Part shown: piece after piece, positions 1-11,428 of the stretch | Position numbering within the stretch: position 1 is the stretch's first letter | How the letters are laid out: every line of letters begins with the position of its first letter | Assembly (NCBI GenBank): GCA_025084515.1 | Contig: JAJAGP010000934.1 | Span: forward strand, 75,001 to 139,000 | Direction of reading: 5' to 3' | Length of the DNA stretch: 64,000 nt | Source: Ancistrus triradiatus | Taxonomy: Eukaryota; Chordata; Actinopteri; Siluriformes; Loricariidae | The notes under the pieces: generated by a model | What the model was told of the DNA's origin: nothing | Database searches by the model: none | What the model saw: only the letters and a program-made list of their open reading frames with translations | Program-made: the position numbers and the translations under genes

Positions 1-425
1 CCAGTGATAATCTCCCCTCGATCTGGGGCTCCACGCAAATCTCATCCGCGTGGGTCAAAAATGATCATGGAGAACGGGGAGCAAAAATCCCAGAACTACA
101 AAGAGGGACCTGATGAATGACCTGCAGAGAGCCTGTTGACCAAAGTAACAAAGGCTACCATCAGTAACACACTACGCCGAGAGGGACTCGGATCCTGCAG
201 TAAAAGGCGTGTCCCCCCTGCTTAAGCCAGTACATGTCCAGCCTGTCTGAGTTTTTGCCAGAGAGCATATGGTGATCCAGAACGAGGATTGAGAGAATAT
301 TATCTGTCATGGCCAACAAAGGTAATGTTACGAAGTACGGAGTTTGAACTTTAGTTTTTGACCAAATACTTACTTCCCACCATAATTTACAATTAAATTC
401 TTTAAAATCCTACAACAATGTGATT
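1..425 (+). pseudogene. Tc1/mariner-like transposon remnant, 3' half (cut by window edge)
   Basis: Bases 1-300 read, with frame breaks, as the helix-turn-helix to pre-catalytic part of a fish Tc1 transposase (RAPRKSHPRG, DLVNDLQR and VTKATISNTLRREGL-like segments). The catalytic half is missing, and from about 325 the sequence matches the usual 3' end of such elements (TTTTTGACCAAATACTTACT, CCACCATAATTTACA). It is an internally deleted, dead copy that runs into a T-tract and a TA repeat. Confidence 0.7.
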
Positions 426-429
426 TTCC

Positions 430-592
430 TGGATTTTTTTTTTTCTTTCTTTTTTTTTTTTTCGCCCCACTGTGTGTGTTGGGGTATGTATATATATATA
501 TATTATATATATATATATAATATATATTATATATATATATTATATATATATATATATCTATATATCCTCTATATATATATATATATATATAA
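430..592. repeat. T-tract followed by (TA)n microsatellite
   Basis: Poly-T/TC from about 430 to 463, then alternating TA with short interruptions from about 486 to 592. The ORFs through it (repeated Tyr-Ile) are artefacts of the dinucleotide. Confidence 0.9.
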
Positions 593-1100
593 AAATGTAC
601 TCCTGACAACAGTAGAGCAAGCTACAAACCTACATAAAAGCCTCCCTGCGCCAAAAATACCGCCAAAATCTTTAAGAATTGTTCTTACTGGTCCCAAATG
701 CCTTCAGCACAAATTAAAGTTAGCACTATGCATTTCTAAAGGAAGCACTCCAATAGCATCCAAATTGAAATGGTGAAGTACGAAACGTTGCTCAAGATAA
801 CACATTTGCAATACTCTGGAGACCAATGGCAGAGTGTTTACACCATGCGAGCCAATGCTTAAGTGGACAAAAAGTCAATACACGAGGCTCTATGCTGATG
901 TTATCAGAGGAAGTTTGTTTTCACAGCATGGGTGGCTTCCTGCTTCGGGCTGAGCTGTTGTTATTACTAGAAGCTTTCTGTTTATTGTTGACTGACAGTT
1001 CTAGAAGACGCCAAATGTAACAAACTTCCTTACAAAGACCAAGTGTCACCAAGCTCTTCAGTCCGACCGATTTTACCGACAGCAACTTTGACTGTGGTCA
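593..1100. other. Unassigned non-coding sequence
   Basis: No recognisable gene or repeat family. Short ORFs lack splice context or family motifs. Confidence 0.4.
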
Positions 1101-1119
1101 CAGATAACGTGTCTAATGT

Positions 1120-1637
1120 CTGCAGATCTGATAAAGAAAGCTGGAATTTAGTTCAGTAATCAGATTTCTCAATGCATGTATACCAATTACTTGATTTCAA
1201 TTGTTTTTCTCAGTCTGTCCAAGCATGCAGAGTGGCTAATGGAAAAAACACCACACGGTTGCCTGATCCATTATTCTTAGAGATTTTGCTTCTTTTGCCA
1301 ATATTTACTTAGACTTAGTGCGGGATCTGTCAAACCTGGAATTAAACGCAGCACTCGCTAAAAGGCTATTGAAGTCTCTGTGGAAACTAAAACGCAGTAC
1401 ACACTTGAAAAAATAAAGAATTTGATTATTTAATATTACAGTTTGAAGTTTACGTCACACATTTCTGAGAGAATATTGGCTGGTTGCAATCCGATTATTG
1501 CCAGAGTCATGTAAACCTGGAGGTTTCCCATTGTCTGATTACTCGAGTGCATGCATACTTGATGTGATTACTGACAAAATCTGATTTTTTCAGCAGTTAT
1601 CGGATTACTAAGTGCCTGTAAGCGCACTCATTGTCCC
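1120..1637. mobile_element. Interspersed repeat copy A1, non-autonomous relative of the THAP transposon at 44.7-47.7 kb
   Basis: Shares blocks with 4570-5090 and with 47191-47692: GATAAAGAAAGCTGGA, a TCAGTAATCAGATTTCTCA block, a middle block with AACGCAGCA, the GGTTTCCCATT..TCTGATTAC block, and a terminal GGATTACTAAGTGCCTGTAA. The end resembles the inverted terminus of the THAP element. No coding capacity is left. Confidence 0.6.
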
Positions 1638-1639
1638 TT

Positions 1640-3895
1640 GCCTGAAGTGCTAGAAGTCACATGGTTTCAGTCTCTGTTTGTACGCTGTGATCAAGCCTTT
1701 GTTTCCATGCTCTGTTTGTTTGCTGTTGATGTTCCTCTTCGCTTTCCAGCCCAAACAAACAATATCAAGAAACTTTTTCAGTCAGAATACATTTTTTCTC
1801 TTCTCCAGACACCAGAATCACTTTAAGCTGAAATTCCGAACAAAAAATCTCACGCGCTGCTAAAAAACTTACAGCAAACTACCATTTGTTAAAATGTGGT
1901 AATACTCTCTGCAGGTAGGGATGATCTAACAGCAGTACCACACTGAAATGATTCTGCACGTACAACCTTTCCAATGCGTCAGCCACAGAGTTGGTTTTCT
2001 CTGCCACAAAATGCAAATTTGTCAGCAATAATGAAACGAGAGCTGGAAGCTAAACTTCATCTTTGGCGCTGGAGAGCTGCCAACTGCTGCCCAGACAAAA
2101 GCATGTTGGGTCATGATGGCTTTTCAGATTAACGCATGCAAATCATCTACCCAGAAGTCATGCTACTTTTTTATCATGAATATCTGAATTAGAGAGGACA
2201 AACCCATATTCACACAAAAATGAGAGACGGCTGTAAGACTGCAAGGAAAATATAACTAGCTTTAAATAAGCTTCTCGCATCTTGTGAGATCCATTATTAT
2301 TTTGGAAACCTACCATCACAAATTAACAGGCTGCTGACCAAATTATATCTATTTAAGCATCATCCTATTGATGTTTTTTTAAATAACTGACTGTACTGCT
2401 GTTAGACTGGTTTTGAAAACTCTGAAAATGTATCATATCTTTATACATGTCAGATCTGAGTTTGAATATATTCAATTACCTAATTAAATAATGCCACGTT
2501 TCATGTTCCAAAAAGAAGATGCAATAAAGACTGCTAAAGCAGCTTTGGTGAAAACACTTACACTTCATCATTATGGGACACTTTGTTTAGAATTGTGTTT
2601 GTTTTTTGGGTAACAGCAAGTACTGCTGTAAAAAACAGTTCTCCAAACTCATGCATGTGGTTCTGATCGCAAGGAAATCATCATCCAGGACAAATACGCA
2701 AAACAGGCAACCGTGGCCAGTCAGTATACAATTTCTAGTCCCGAGAGATAAAAATAAAGACTGGATACAAGCATATACTAAATGGCCAAAAGTTTGTGGA
2801 CACCTGAATTATCAATCCTAGGGGTGGGCAATATGACCTGATAGACAATATGCTTTTCAGAGCACATCAAGGATATCATCAGTGTTTAAAGAACACTGAC
2901 CAGCTGCATGTTTCATTATAAAGAGTGTAATTAGTAATGTTTAACTGGATGAAGTGCAGCACATTTTGAAAATAAATCATATAAGCATATTATAACGGCC
3001 TTTCCACTAGGTGTTGAAACATGACTTCTGGGATTCCCTTGAAGATTCACAGTCCAAGAGCATTCATGGAAGAGTTACTGGAAGAGTTTGGATGTTTCTG
3101 AAGTCAGGTCACTCAAAAGCAATGTGATCAATTTAGATTAACGATTAATAGAGTCCCATGGTGTTTTAACAACCTACCGCTAATGTATTCACTACAGCTT
3201 TCATTTTACACACAAAACACATGATTAAACTAACAATAGCACAGATAACAATAGCACAATTTGTGAATCTTGAAGCACAAGTAGCATGGCCGATGACACA
3301 AAAGAGCCTGATAAATCTGGTGACTGAAAAAAAAAAATCATGATCAGGAAAATGAAACAGGTTTGGATTTTTATACAATGGACACAACACATATAAAAGT
3401 TTTCACAAAATTTCCACTGACAAGTTTGCCATGCCTGATGGAAACACAATAAATATGTTCAATGACCTCAAAAGGAACATCAAAAGCCAGATAGCAAAGG
3501 GGACTGTGGTGCAACAACACTTTACTTGGCCAAGGATATGCCCCCTATAAAAAAAAAAGTTGAAAACTGAGTTAAAGTGACTTTACTATACCGTAAATAG
3601 CTGATCCTTGTCACTAATTACCAAGTCATAAAACAAAATTCCCAACACTGTAACTGTGATGTACATGACATCCGAGATAACACCTACTTTTTTTGCACCT
3701 ACTGGTGATATATAGTGTCGCACCGTATAGAGTCACATTTAATCTGTTCATACTATTATTTCAAGAACTTGGTGGTTATATTTCCCACCACTGAACTATT
3801 TGCATTTAGTTGGGAAGTAAACTATTAATGTTTGATAAAACAGGTTCTACAAGTCTAAGCAGACTCCAGTTCTTTTGTTGAGCTATATTTTATTA
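1640..3895. other. Probable WRN first intron or flank; no gene seen
   Basis: AT-rich sequence without recognisable exons on either strand. Near 2772-2812 there is a short match to a fish DNA-transposon terminus (GGCCAAAAGTTTGTGGACAC). Nothing else could be assigned. Confidence 0.4.
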
Positions 3896-3896
3896 G

Positions 3897-4309
3897 TACC
3901 GTATTTTTCGGACCATAAGGCGCACTTAAAATCCTTTAACTTTCTCAAAAATCGACAGTGCGCCTTTAAATGCGGTGCGTCTAATGTATGAATTAATTCT
4001 GGTTGTGCTTTCTGACCTAGAACCGATTGTAGATGGTANNNNNNNNNNNNNNNNNNNNNNNNNNNNNNNNNNNNNNNNNNNNNNNNNNNNNNNNNNNNNN
4101 NNNNNNNNNNNNNNNNNNNNNNNNNNNNNNNNNNNNNNCTGCGCCAGGTAAAGACCAAACTGAGCTTCCGAGGGAACTTAAGAGTTTTGTTTCATTACAT
4201 GCGCCTTATAACCCGGTGCGCTTTATGTATGAAAATAGATCCGTTAGCAGCCGATCGTTGATATTGCGTCTTATAATCCGGTGCGCTTTATGGTCCGGAA
4301 AATACGGTA
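3897..4309. mobile_element. Foldback MITE with TA-bordered inverted termini, interrupted by an assembly gap
   Basis: Left terminus TACCGTATTTTTCGGACCAT (3897) and right terminus ATGGTCCGGAAAATACGGTA (ending 4309) are inverted copies. Further in, ATAAGGCGCAC, AGTGCGCC and CCGGTGCGC are repeated in both orientations. TA at both outer ends suggests a Tc1/mariner-type target duplication. This GGCGCAC-type palindromic element is common in fish genomes. Confidence 0.8.
4039..4138. other. Assembly gap of 100 N
   Basis: Exactly 100 N, the usual placeholder for a gap of unknown size. It lies in the centre of the foldback MITE. Confidence 0.98.
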
Positions 4310-4487
4310 CAGAAATTCCATAGATCAGCTAAAAAAATTACTATATGATATTTTTGCCAGATTGCTCACCCCCAGCGGACTGTCATGCTGAAATAGGTAA
4401 TGGCCACCAACAATGTCGTATGTATAAATAATCAAGTGCTTACTATTAAGTTAATACTAATTTCTGCCTTATATGATTATACAAGTG

Positions 4488-5092
4488 GTCATGTAAACAG
4501 CATACTCCTGATTTCTCAGATCAGATTATGGCCTAGAAATAATCCAATAATAATCCAGGCCTAGAAGTAATCCAATAAAGAAAGCTGGCTTTTACTTCGG
4601 TGATCAGATTTCTCAGCATGTGTGTATCCTTAATCTGATTTCAATCGGTCTCCTCGGTCTGCACACACAGCCCAGAACCGGCTATCAGAATCAAATATGG
4701 TTGCCAGGTCCACTAATTCTAAAAGTTTTTGCTTCTTCCAATCTTTTCCATTGACCTGGATGCTTGTTTCTCTCGTGGGATCTGACAACCCTGGAACTAA
4801 ACGCAGCATCTGAGAAAAGGCTACCAAACACATTTGGGGAGACGGTGAAACACAGTATAAGCTTGAGGAAATTAAGAATTTCATTACGTAATTATAAAGG
4901 TTTGTCACATGCCTCTGTGAGATTATTGTCTGGTAGCAAAGTAGACATCCTGTTATTATAGCCTAACTCATGTCAACCCGGAGCTTTCCCATTATCTGAT
5001 TACCCAAGTGCATGTAAACCCATTACTAACAAAATGTAATTTCTGCAATTACCGGATTATTAAGTGCATGTAAACGCACTCACTATTGTGTG
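4488..5092. mobile_element. Interspersed repeat copy A2 of the same family as A1
   Basis: Shares AATAAAGAAAGCTGGC, GATCAGATTTCTCAGCATG, ATATGGTTGCCAGGTCCACT, CAACCCTGGAACTAAACGCA, and a right terminus GGATTATTAAGTGCATGTAA with the other copies. The left end has a diverged GTCATGTAAAC, consistent with inverted termini. Non-coding. Confidence 0.65.
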
Positions 5093-5667
5093 TTAACAAA
5101 GTGTGACATACCACAGAAACTGCTGCAGAAAGAGCTGCTGTGGTTTTAAAGAGCAGAAATAGAATATGTAATCACCAACTCTATTACCATCTGCTACAGC
5201 TCTGCTACTAAACATGACACTGAAACACTGCAGCCATCGTCCAGTCTGCAGGAATGATCACTGGTGTTAAGCTTTCCACTCATGAACAATAACTGTACAC
5301 AAGTGTTTTTTATACATGGCACTCATTCTCCTTCTTCCAATTCAGCATTTTTGCACAGACGCTGCACCTTGGTTAATATTGTGCTCATATGTAGGTAATG
5401 TTCTGCATAACCAGAAACATACAGTGGTGCTTGAAAGTTTGTGAACCCTTTAGAATTTTCTATATTTCTGCATAAATATGACCTAAAACATCATCAGATT
5501 TTCACACAAGTCCTAAAAGTAAATAAAGGGAAATAGCAGTTAATTTGAAGGTGAAATTAAAGTCAGGTCATTTCAATCAAATGGGATGACAATCAGGTGT
5601 GAGTGGGCACCCTGTTCTATTTAAAGAACAGGGATCTATCAAAGTCTGCTCTTCACAATACATGTTT

Positions 5668-6248
5668 GTAGAAGTGTATCATGGCATGAACAAAGGAGAT
5701 TTCTGAGGACCTCAGAAAGAGATGTTGATGCTCGTCAGGCTGGAGAAGGTTACAAAACCATCTCTAAATGGTTTGGACTCCACCAATCCACAGTCAGACA
5801 GATTGTGTACAAATGGAGGAAATTCAAGACCATTGTTACCCTCCCCAGGAGTGGTCGACCAACAAAGATCACTCCAAGAGCAAGGCGTGTAATAGTTGGC
5901 GAGGTCACAAAGGACCCCAGGGTAACCTCTAAGCAACTGAAGAGGGCTCTCACATTGGCTAATGTTAATGTTCATGAGTCCACCATCAGAACAACACAGA
6001 ACAACAATGGTGTGCATGGCAGGGTTGCAAGGAGAAAGCCACTGCTCTCCAAAAAGAACGTTGCAGTTTGCTAAAGATCACGTGGACAAACCTGAAGGCT
6101 ATTGGAAGAATGTTTTGTGGATGGATGAGACCAAAAAGAACTTTGTTTAAAAGAAAAGTGTTATGTTTGGAGAAAGGAAAACACTGCATTCCAGCATAAA
6201 AACCTTATCCCATCTGTGAAACATGGTGGTGGTAGTATCATGGTTTGG
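5668..6248 (+). pseudogene. Tc1 transposase pseudogene, N-terminal two thirds
   Basis: Tc1/IS630-family transposase reading in at least two frames. It has a helix-turn-helix, the GRPTKITPRARR minor-groove AT-hook-like motif, then VLWMDETKK near the first catalytic Asp. Frameshifts near 5715-5730 and stops near 6074 and 6150 disable it. Confidence 0.75.
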
Positions 6249-7455
6249 GTGGGGGGGGTTGGGAGGTGAACACGTGAATGCATATGTATTTGGGGTGCGA
6301 CTTTGGAGAGAACATTGTAGGCAAGGGCAAAATTTGGTTGAATTTGCTTTTCTTATGTTTGACTGTGAACTTAGATAAAGACTCTCTACAAAAACAAACT
6401 AAAATGAATGACATCAGTTAAGTACTTGGATTGGCGCCCTGTCTAGGGTTGTTCCTGCCTTGCGCCCTATGCCACGTGGCTAGAGTGAGTGAGACTAAAA
6501 TAACTGCAAGACATGAAATTACAATCAGTCCTTTGTTCATGAGATGTTCTACGTTAAAAATGTTTTTGATGTTGAGGGTTATGGGTTCAAGTGATGGTAG
6601 AGAGAGCAAACATGCATTAATGAAAGGAGAGGCGGCATTTTCTAATTTTTAATACTTAGCACGTTACTGAGTAGCCCTAAATATGTTGCAGTTTTTAGTT
6701 CTGTTAAAAGAAAAAAAAATGTAAATTTTTTGGTCAATTAATTATGATGTGGTTTAATATGGAACACCGATGGGTTATGCCACAGCACCAGTTAAGCCCG
6801 TGCCAGATTTTGACTTATTTAATAAAATATCTTTATCTTGTATTCTAAAATGTACATGAAATAATGAAGCAATTTTAAAATGAGACATTAATATTGCATT
6901 TTCCAAACAGACTTATTTTTCTATTGAACTTAAGCAGTGTATGTATGTATGTATATATGTATAAAAAATATGATGTTTGGACACCGTCAAGATCTCGTAG
7001 TAATAATACTAACAGGCGTGCAATACTTAAGCCCAGAACGCCTTGAGCAGTATAATGTTATTTTATGCCCTTCCAATTATTTACTTCAAGTTGTATTTCA
7101 TGCTGGCTATTAGATAAATTAAGGTAGTACTAATATTACTACTAGGAGCGGCTAAACCTGTTTAATACAGGCTTGCTCAATTTGGGCCTGGGCTCGAACA
7201 ATAGAAGTTAATAGAAGATAGAAGATGATAGAAAAGCTGCTTTGAGACAAATGGTTTCATTGTCTCAAAGAAATAAATCTGACTTGGACTTTGACTTTAA
7301 TAAAGTAAAACCTATAAAAGCACCTTGCTCCTTATATTGGTTTATACTTTCCTTTTAAGTATTACAAGTTAGATCAAGTTGGCAGTAACATTAATATTAG
7401 GTGTGGCTGTAGCTATTTGATACAGAAACTCTAAGAAATACATAATGCTCTTTTA
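6249..7455. other. Inserted non-coding sequence inside the outer Tc1 element
   Basis: It starts with a G-run (about 6249-6258) where the transposase reading stops. About 6425-6480 matches the tail of a tRNA-type SINE (ATTGGCGCCCTGTCTAG). About 7220-7310 holds a tail-like block (CTTTGAGACAA, ATTGTCTCAAAG) resembling the repeat at 50.6 kb in opposite orientation. The remainder is unassigned. Confidence 0.45.
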
Positions 7456-8844
7456 TACAACCCCAATTCCAATGACGTTGTGTAAAACATAAATAAAAAC
7501 AGAAGACGATGATTTGCAAATCCTTTTCAACCCATATTCAATTGAATACTGTACAAAGACAAGATATTTAATGTTGAAACGGATAAACTTTTTTTTTTTT
7601 TTTTGCAAATATTCACTCATTTTGAATTTGATGCACGTTCCAAAAAAGTTGGGAGAGATGCAACAAAAGAACGGGAAAGTTGAGGAACGCTCAAAAAACA
7701 CATGTTTGGAACATTCCACAGGTGAACAGGTTAATTGGAAACAGGTGAGTGTCATGACTGGATATAAAGGGAGCATCCCCGGAAAGGCTCAGTTACTCAC
7801 AAGCAAGGATAGGGCAAGGTTCACCACAAATAGTCCAGTAGTTTAAGAACAACGTTTCTCAACGTGCAATTGCGAGGAATTTAGGAAATTTATAGAATTT
7901 CATCATCTACAGTCCATTATACCAATTATCAAAATGCAGCACTGCATTAAAAACCGACATCATTCTGTAATGGATATTACCACATGGGCTCAGGAACACT
8001 CAGAAAACCACTGTCAGTGAAAACAGTTCGTTGCTCCATCTACAAGTGCAAGTTAAATTTCTACCATGCAAAGAGAAAGCCATGTATCAACAACACCCAG
8101 AAACGCCGCCGACTTCTCTGTGCCCGAGCTCATCTGAGATGGACTGACGCAAAGTGGAAAAGTGTCCTGTGGTCTGACGAGTCCACATTTCAAATAGTTT
8201 TTGGAAATCATGGACATCGTGTCCTCTGGGCCAAAGAGGAAAAGGACTGTCCAGATTGTTATCAGTGCTAAGTTCAAAAGCCAGCATCTCTGATGGTATG
8301 GGGGTGTGTTAGTGCCCATGGCATGCGTAACTTGCCCATCTGTGAAGGCACCATTAATGCTGAAAGGTACATAAAGGTTTGGGAGCAACATATGCTGCCA
8401 TCCAAGCAACGTCTTCTTCAGGGACGTCCCTGCTTATTTCAGCAAGACAATGCCAAGCCACATTGTGCACGTGTTCCAACAGCGTGGCTGTTGAGCAACT
8501 AAAGTTGCACATCAAGCAAGAATGGGAAAGAATTCCACCTACAAACCTTCAACAATTAGTGTCCTCAGTTTCTAAACGCTTAGAGTGTTGTTAAAAGGAA
8601 AAGTGATATAACTCGGTGGTAAACATGCTCCTGTCCCAACTGTTTTGGAACGAGTTGCAGGCATCACATTCAAAATGAGTGAATATTTGCAAAAATCAAT
8701 AAAGTTTATCCGTTTCAAAATTAAACATCTTGTCTTTGTAGTGCATTCAATTAAATATGGGTTGAAAAGGATTTGCAAATCATCGTATTCTGTTTTTATT
8801 TATGTTTTACACAACGTCCCAACTTCATTGGCGTTGGAATTGTA
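7456..8844 (+). mobile_element. Second Tc1-like transposon, nested in the first
   Basis: The termini TACAACCCCAATTCCAATGA (7456) and the inverted GCGTTGGAATTGTA (ending 8844) are TA-bordered, and longer inverted arms contain GATTTGCAAATCCTTTTCAA on the left and its inverse on the right. About 1.39 kb, close to full length. The interior encodes a Tc1-type transposase with frame breaks: VLWSDESTFQIVFGN (first Asp), MVWGCVSAHGM, and CLFQQDNAKPHCA (second Asp). Confidence 0.85.
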
Positions 8845-9245
8845 CCTTCTAGTATCATTTTTACTTACATTGACTTGCACCCACCAACATCCCAGAGCTG
8901 AAGCTGTTCTGTACTGAGGAATGGGCTAAAATTCCTCCAAGCCAGTGTGCAGGACTGATCAACAGTTACAGGAAACGTTTAGTTGCAGTTTTTGCTGCAC
9001 AGGGGGGTCACACCAGATACTGAAAGCAAAGGTTCACATACTTTTGCCACTCACTAATATGTAATATTGGATCATTTTCCTCAATAAATAAATGACAAAG
9101 TATAATATTTTTGTCTCATTTGTTTAACTGGGTTCTCTTTAGCTACGTTTCGGACTTGTGTGAAAATCTCATGATGTTTTAGGTCATATTTATGCAGAAA
9201 TATAGAACATTCTAAAGGGATCACAAACTTTCAAGCACCACTGTA
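8844..9245 (+). pseudogene. 3' end of the outer Tc1 element
   Basis: Transposase C-terminal codons followed by a 3' UTR-like AT stretch and the right inverted terminus. It continues the element interrupted at about 6249. Confidence 0.7.
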
Positions 9246-9530
9246 GCTATGTATTTTGGCCTGTCCACTTAAAACCGTACAATTTCTCAAAAATGTTAGA
9301 CCACTAAAGCAAAGACATTCCTTAAATCAGCAAAAGCATCAATTACGTTAACATAAACAAAATAAAAGTCATTAATAAATCATTCTTTAATCCACTTTAA
9401 TGTTAAATCACTCAATCTATATTGTATTTACCAGGCTTATTTTTATACACAGTTGTGCCCCTACGAATGGCAAGCAGAATGGTACAGCTGTGCCCCTCTT
9501 AATTCTGTCTCCGCGCCAGTACGACAAGTA

Positions 9531-9835
9531 GCCTAGAAATTCCCCTGCTTAGCAGTTAAACTACTGAACTGTGCACTAGAAGGTCCTGGGTTCAAATCCC
9601 ACCTCTGCCAAGCTGCCACTGTTGGGTTCATGAGCAAGATCCTTAACTCACAACTGCCTAGAATGCAAGACAATACCAGTTGTATGCAGTTCTTGATAAG
9701 GGCGTCTACTAGATGACTGAACTCTTAAAGGTTGATGGTTCAAGACCTTGAGCAGGACCCTAACGCATCAGTGGCTTGAATTGTACCTCCAAAGTCGCTC
9801 TGGATAAGGGCGTCTGCTAAATGCTGTAAATGTAG
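9531..9835 (+). repeat. V-SINE-type tRNA-derived SINE with duplicated tail domain
   Basis: It has a tRNA-like head (GTCCTGGGTTCAAATCCCAC as B box), the middle GCCACTGTTGGG, and a tail core GATAAGGGCGTCTACTAGAT, followed by a second degenerate copy ending AAGTCGCTCTGGATAAGGGC. This conserved tail defines V-SINEs. It is not a functional tRNA gene. Confidence 0.7.
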
Positions 9836-10281
9836 TCATGAGAGTTTGCGTATTGCACAAACGGGTGGGGCTGCTAACAAGGATAAGCTCACGTGTTTCC
9901 ATAATAGTAATGCTTGAGGTGCATTAAAAATAAATGGTGATTAGAAACTACATTTAAACCAGTGGTTAAAAAAGCTTTGCGTTGTTTTTATCCGTGTTTA
10001 AACAAGAACCAGATTAAAGTAGAGCTTGGCTGGGATTTGAATGAGCATAGAGATGTACCTGGAGAAGACAATATTCAAATCAGCGCGTCTCTCGTCCAAT
10101 AGAAAACAAACACCTTACAGAAAACTAACAGCACAAAGCAAACTCCACCTGTACACCTGTCGGCTCTCCAAGCTACAGATACTCTCCTAAAACACGCTCT
10201 GCATCGCCAGGAGAGGCTTCTAGCTATGTTAAAGGACTTCAGCGGCAGGTCAGTAATGATTTTGAAACTTTCCATTCTTAC

Positions 10282-10341
10282 CTGTGCGCGATCTTCCTGC
10301 TTTTTGGTTGCCATCCATTCAGGAAGCGTCCTGTCACCCAT
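10282..10341 (-). CDS. wrn: WRN (Werner RecQ helicase/exonuclease), putative first coding exon, partial gene
   Basis: On the minus strand an ATG at 10341 opens 20 codons that end at 10282, directly followed by a consensus donor (CAG|GTAAGA). The peptide has a short polar start, then LPEWM and a lysine-rich stretch. The human WRN first coding exon also has a PEWM motif followed by a basic stretch and ends shortly before the exonuclease domain. WRN is a nuclear 3'-5' RecQ helicase with an N-terminal 3'-5' exonuclease that acts in replication-fork and double-strand-break repair. The identity rests on this short match plus position: in vertebrates WRN lies head to head with PURG, which is the next gene here (20142, plus strand). 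The exonuclease and helicase exons should lie further left on the minus strand. I could not find them between 1 and 10281, so intron 1 probably extends beyond the window. A chance ORF with a good donor is the alternative. Confidence 0.6.
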
Positions 10342-10344
10342 TAC

Positions 10345-11295
10345 TGAACTCTCTCTTACATTAACTTTACACTATGGATTAAAGGCATCTTATGCACACA
10401 GAGAAATGTGTCCATCGCTTGCACGTCAGTGTCAAATCTCACAAAAGCTCCGTTTATAGTTACTGGCGAACTGATTTTAGGCAGAGCAAAGTTGGGCGTT
10501 AATAGTCCTACAGACTTCAGTCCATGCACTTATAGTTAAGCACAAAACATTACCATCAACCGTTTCGGTTTCTATGAAGGTCTTCCTCTGTTACAGCCAC
10601 TAATTTCATTTTATAACCGCGTTTATTAAACTTGAATCGTCAGTGTCATCAACGCGACTGTCATGGGTTTATGGTGAGCTCAGCCATTATCCCCAAACTA
10701 CCGCGCTGTCTTCTGTTTGTATCTACCTGATCTAGTTCAGAGAGAAAAGCAAATGAGCGCCACCTACAGTCCCGGAGAAAGACCGAGTTCCTCTCCTTTG
10801 TCTAACCTGCATTTTCATAACAAGCTTTGGTATGCAAAACGAATGCGCACTCCTGGTCAACGACATACTTGGTTTATCTTCTTTGGGTTTTGTAGCTCCA
10901 ATCAAAACACAACGTATGCTACATCCAAGACGCAACATATGTGGTTTATTTAGAAGGCTAAACTGCTCTGTGTGTAGGCTATGTCTGATGTCTCATTTCA
11001 GCACTTGGTTGCTAATATTTTCTGCCTTATTCTACCTTAGAATTTAGAATAAGAAGAGGAAAAGACTGAATTACTACTCTCTGGCTAAACTGAATTTTCA
11101 CAAGCCTTCTCGTTTTGGACATGCTTGGTTTATATTCTGGGTTTTTGTTTTAGCTAGAGCTAGGCTCCAACCACAGTTTGTTTAGTTTATTTAAAGGCAC
11201 ATTCAGCATTAATGGCTATTTTACAACAGACACAACGCTACATCGATACACAAGGTTACTTCGGAATTAGTCATACATACTCAGATCAGGCCGAT
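10345..11295. promoter_or_regulatory. Presumed upstream region of WRN; content unresolved
   Basis: It follows the WRN start on its 5' side. No CpG island, TATA box or exon could be placed. A WRN 5' UTR or promoter probably lies here if the exon call is right. Confidence 0.25.
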
Positions 11296-11297
11296 TT

Positions 11298-11428
11298 AGC
11301 TCAATCATTTAACTGGGAGGAAACAGGAGCACCCGGAGTGATCCTCGCAGAAATGGGGAGGACATAAACTACACACAGGCGGAATCCAAGGTTGGGATCG
11401 AACCAGCGATGCTGAAGCTGGTTATCCT
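11298..11428 (-). repeat. tRNA-type SINE fragment, minus orientation
   Basis: Reads as the inverse of the common fish SINE body (GGAGGAAACAGGAGCACCC, and GGATCGAACCAGCG as an inverted B box). Confidence 0.55.

Larger units (their letters stand above)
5420..9245 (+). mobile_element. Tc1-like transposon, decayed, with a second transposon nested inside
   Basis: Inverted termini of about 95 bp: TACAGTGGTGCTTGAAAGTT at 5420 and AACTTTCAAGCACCACTGTA ending at 9245, each beginning or ending at TA. The left part (to about 6248) encodes the transposase from the first helix-turn-helix (GYKTISKWFGLHQSTVRQIV) through PRSGRPTKITPRARR to [10 protein letters not shown], with several frameshifts. The right part (from about 8870) resumes with the transposase C-terminus (PPSQCAGLINSY, AAQGGHT). 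The roughly 2.6 kb in between is inserted sequence. Confidence 0.85.

Noticed and set aside
370..776. ORFs on both strands rich in Tyr and Ile
   Set aside because: They are translations of the TA microsatellite and the adjoining T-tract.
9531..9600. tRNA gene candidates at SINE heads (also 11830, 14632, 58281)
   Set aside because: A- and B-box-like sequences are present, but a complete cloverleaf cannot be formed and each continues into a SINE body.
1..10281. Further WRN exons (exonuclease domain) on the minus strand
   Set aside because: No segment resembling the exonuclease start, with an acceptor and donor, was found; repeats fill most of the interval.
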